From: Methylophilales bacterium UBA4017
Lineage (GTDB): Bacteria; Pseudomonadota; Gammaproteobacteria; Burkholderiales; Methylophilaceae
Direction: 5' to 3'
NCBI GenBank assembly: GCA_002384685.1
Contig: DGAZ01000005.1
Coordinates: 1 to 8,625, forward strand
Length of the DNA: 8,625 nucleotides
Below, in pieces: positions 6,685-8,625 of the stretch. The position numbers and the translations under genes were made by a program. How positions within the stretch are numbered: the stretch's first letter is position 1; each line of letters opens with the position of its first letter. The notes under the pieces are model-generated. The model saw only the letters and a program-made list of their open reading frames with translations, was not told the DNA's origin and ran no database searches.

Positions 6685-7702
6685 GAGATTCTTTAATTAA
6701 TTCGTTTAATTTATTCAATGCTGCCCCATTATCAATAACCCTAACAGCCCTTTCAATTCCAGACTGAAGCTCGGGAGTAATGCCACTAACATATATCGCC
6801 GCCCCAGCATTCAATAAAGTGATATTCCTAGCTGTAGAATGCTCACCTTGCAATACATTCATCATCATGGCTTTGGATTGCTCAACATTCTCGACCGTAA
6901 TATCATCGATATGGCCTATGGGCAGATTAAAATCTTCTGGTTTTACAGTGAATTCATTGATGCGATTATTTTTTAGTTCCGCGACATGGGTGGGGCCTGT
7001 TATAGAAATTTCATCCATACCATCATCACCTGACACTATAAAGACATGGTTGCTGCCAAGCATACGTAAGACTTGAGCAAAAGTAGCACATAGTTGTTGG
7101 CTAAACACGCCTACTACCTGGGACTGAGCATTGGCTGGGTTAGTCAAAGGTCCTAGCAAATTAAAAAACGTCCTGATGCCCAGCTCCTTCCTTGCCGGGG
7201 CCACATACTTCATAGCGGGGTGATAATTCGGTGCGAACATAAAACCGATACCGATCTTATCCACCAAAGCGGCCATACCCTCATGCGTTAAATTAACATG
7301 GACTCCCATAGCCTCAAGAACATCTGCACTTCCACATTTTGACGACACCGATCTCCCGCCATGTTTTGCTACCCTTGCCCCTGCTGCCGCTGAGACAATT
7401 GCGCTCAACGTGGATACATTGAAAGTTTGAAGACTATCACCCCCGGTACCACAGGTATCTATCAAATGGTTGCGGTTGGTCAATGTCACTCGATGAGATT
7501 GTTCGCGCATTACTTTCGCTGCTGCAGCAATCTCGTTGACGGTTTCTCCTTTTATTCTTATCCCGACCATAAAACCAGCAATTTGCGCTGGTGTTAATTT
7601 ACCGGTCATAATATTCGTCATAACATCAGTCATTTGGTCATCGGACAAATCCCTTCCCTCAATGAGCTGCGTTAAATAATGATGAATAGAATCAGTCATC
7701 AT
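6677..7702 (-). CDS. trpD: Anthranilate phosphoribosyltransferase
   Basis: TrpD joins anthranilate to PRPP, giving phosphoribosyl-anthranilate, the second step of the tryptophan branch. The 341 residues match a stand-alone enzyme not fused to TrpG. Visible motifs are the PRPP-binding CGTGGD (84-89) and NVST (95-98), the glycine- and serine-rich loop KHGGRSVSSKCGSAD (113-127), the anthranilate-side segment AMKYVAPARKELGIR (163-177) followed by FFNLLGPLTNP, and GDDGMDE with the magnesium-binding pair D230/E231. Two ATG codons are in tandem (7702 and 7699); the first is chosen because AAGGA lies 12 nt before it, closer than for the second. It overlaps trpG by 11 bp and trpC by 8 bp, consistent with one coupled operon. 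Nothing looks defective. Confidence 0.98.
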   Translation of the reverse strand: MMTDSIHHYLTQLIEGRDLSDDQMTDVMTNIMTGKLTPAQIAGFMVGIRIKGETVNEIAAAAKVMREQSHRVTLTNRNHLIDTCGTGGDSLQTFNVSTLSAIVSAAAGARVAKHGGRSVSSKCGSADVLEAMGVHVNLTHEGMAALVDKIGIGFMFAPNYHPAMKYVAPARKELGIRTFFNLLGPLTNPANAQSQVVGVFSQQLCATFAQVLRMLGSNHVFIVSGDDGMDEISITGPTHVAELKNNRINEFTVKPEDFNLPIGHIDDITVENVEQSKAMMMNVLQGEHSTARNITLLNAGAAIYVSGITPELQSGIERAVRVIDNGAALNKLNELIKESHG

Positions 7703-8261
7703 TTTTTATGAAATTCCTTAGTAAGTCGTGTCCGTGCTGCGTAAGAATAGACTCAGGATGAAATTGGACTCCCTCTACCGCTAGCTCCTTGTGCCGCACT
7801 CCCATAATTTCTTGATCATCAGTCCATGCTGTCACTTCAAAACATGATGGCAGTGACTCCCTCTCGATAACTAGAGAATGGTAACGTGTGGCAATAAAAG
7901 GCTTAGCTAGTCCCCTGAAAACACCTTGCTCATTATGATAAATTTGCGATGTTTTGCCATGCATAATGGTTTGTGCGTGAATAATTTTGCCTCCGAATGC
8001 CTGGCCAATAGTCTGATGCCCTAAACATACGCCTAAAATTGGAATCTTACCCTTAAATTGGTTCACGATGCTTAACGATATGCCCGCTTCATTGGGAGTG
8101 CATGGGCCGGGAGAAATTACAATAAACTCAGGGTTTAAAAGGGTGATAGCTTCAATGGAGATTTGATCATTACGATGCACAAGCACCTCTTGCCCTAGCT
8201 CAGAAAAATACTGTACGAGATTGTAGGTAAATGAATCGTAATTATCAATCATCAACAACAT
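7692..8261 (-). CDS. trpG: Anthranilate synthase component II, glutamine amidotransferase
   Basis: TrpG hydrolyses glutamine and passes ammonia to TrpE for anthranilate formation. The 189-residue class I amidotransferase is a separate protein of normal length. It begins with the family's MLLMIDNYDSFTYNLVQY (1-18), has the oxyanion-side SPGPCTP (50-56), the nucleophile C79 in GVCLGHQ, and the catalytic H168 and E170 in QFHPES. The triad is complete. The gene starts 1 nt after trpE with a strong GGAGAGG ribosome site and overlaps trpD by 11 bp. In several proteobacteria such a TrpG also serves PabB in folate synthesis; whether that holds here depends on whether a separate pabA exists elsewhere in the genome, which the window cannot show. 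Confidence 0.97.
   Translation of the reverse strand: MLLMIDNYDSFTYNLVQYFSELGQEVLVHRNDQISIEAITLLNPEFIVISPGPCTPNEAGISLSIVNQFKGKIPILGVCLGHQTIGQAFGGKIIHAQTIMHGKTSQIYHNEQGVFRGLAKPFIATRYHSLVIERESLPSCFEVTAWTDDQEIMGVRHKELAVEGVQFHPESILTQHGHDLLRNFIKNDD
7715..7719 (-). promoter_or_regulatory. Ribosome binding site of trpD within trpG
   Basis: The minus strand reads AAGGA at 7719-7715, within the last codons of trpG and 12 nt before the first of two tandem ATG codons. The spacing is long, but it favours the start at 7702 over 7699. Confidence 0.4.
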
Positions 8262-8262
8262 A

Positions 8263-8625
8263 TTAGTTATCCTCTCCAGACTGCACTAATTCAGCAGCCC
8301 TTAAGATAGCCTTAGCTTTATTTTGTGTCTCAATCCATTCATTTTCAGGAATGGAGTCGGCGACAATGCCTGCTCCTGCCTGCACATACAATGTATTATC
8401 CTTGATGACAGCGGTCCGAATAGCAATAGCCACATCCATGTCACCATTAAATCCTAAATACCCAACTGCGCCGGCGTAGATGCCTCTTTTTGTTGGCTCA
8501 AGTTCATTGATAATCTCCATTGCCCTAACCTTAGGTGCTCCGCTTACTGTCCCTGCTGGGAAGGTTGCCTTTAATACGTCCATAGCACTATACGAATCAC
8601 TTAATGATCCTTCAACATTAGACAC
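8263..8625 (-). CDS. trpE: Anthranilate synthase component I, C-terminal part (cut by the window end)
   Basis: Only the last 120 codons plus the stop are present; the reading frame is open to base 8625 and the gene begins beyond the window. The GTG at 8625-8623 is an internal valine codon of the conserved SNVEG segment, not a start. TrpE aminates chorismate and eliminates pyruvate to form anthranilate, using ammonia from TrpG. The fragment carries the chorismate-binding core: PAGTVSGAPKVRAMEII (fragment residues 23-39), RGIYAGAVGYLGFNGDMD (47-64) followed by AIAIRT, and QAGAGIVADSIPENEW (92-107). The GTVSGAPK and GDMDVAIAIRT wording fits TrpE better than PabB. The stop lies 1 nt before trpG. 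Any trp leader or attenuator would be upstream and outside the window. Confidence 0.96.
   Translation of the reverse strand: MSNVEGSLSDSYSAMDVLKATFPAGTVSGAPKVRAMEIINELEPTKRGIYAGAVGYLGFNGDMDVAIAIRTAVIKDNTLYVQAGAGIVADSIPENEWIETQNKAKAILRAAELVQSGEDN
8271..8277 (-). promoter_or_regulatory. Ribosome binding site of trpG within trpE
   Basis: The minus strand reads GGAGAGG at 8277-8271, ending 9 nt before the trpG ATG and lying within the last codons of trpE. It is the best Shine-Dalgarno match in the window and fixes the trpG start at 8261. Confidence 0.7.

Noticed and set aside
6780..7076. Plus-strand open frame of 98 codons
   Set aside because: It is antisense to trpD, whose motifs are intact; no ribosome site or recognisable domain.
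7697..7699. Second of two tandem ATG codons as the trpD start
   Set aside because: The only ribosome-site candidate, AAGGA at 7719-7715, is already far from the first ATG and 15 nt from the second, so the first is preferred; the difference is one residue.
8623..8625. GTG at the window edge read as the start of a 120-residue protein
   Set aside because: The following residues SNVEG and the rest match the interior and C-terminus of TrpE, so this codon is an internal valine of a gene cut by the window.

Overview
The window carries ten housekeeping genes packed almost end to end, two of them cut by the window edges. Protein features point to a betaproteobacterium with moderate to low GC: the aroK-aroB-dGTPase order, a short dGTPase-like protein, a magnesium-type HemB, and TrpG/TrpD/TrpC of proteobacterial type. 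The tight spacing suggests a reduced or streamlined genome, perhaps an aquatic Methylophilales-like lineage; this placement is inference from memory of gene order and protein style, not from a search.

Left part (1-1914, minus strand): aroK, aroB and the start of a dGTPase gene (dgt) form one apparent operon. aroK and aroB overlap by 14 bp, and dgt starts 3 nt after aroB. AroB makes 3-dehydroquinate and AroK phosphorylates shikimate, both steps towards chorismate. A 95-bp divergent intergenic region (1915-2009), the only appreciable non-coding DNA here, separates aroK from the plus-strand unit and holds candidate overlapping promoters.

Middle part (2010-4929, plus strand): mrcA encodes the bifunctional peptidoglycan synthase PBP1A. 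After 16 nt follows an AT-rich gene for a 205-residue protein without assigned function that resembles a proteobacterial nucleotidyltransferase-like family. It overlaps the end of hemB tail to tail by 26 bp.

Right part (4904-8625, minus strand): trpE (3' part only), trpG, trpD, trpC and hemB follow each other with a 1-nt gap and then overlaps of 11, 8 and 4 bp, so they look like one translationally coupled operon. It takes chorismate through anthranilate to indole-3-glycerol phosphate, and has a haem-synthesis gene as its last cistron. The trp promoter or leader would lie upstream of trpE, outside the window.

No RNA genes, mobile elements, CRISPR arrays, repeats of note or novel multigene system are visible. 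The points most worth a second look are the uncharacterised gene after mrcA, hemB fused to the trp operon, direct mrcA/aroK adjacency without the pil cluster, and the convergent gene overlap.
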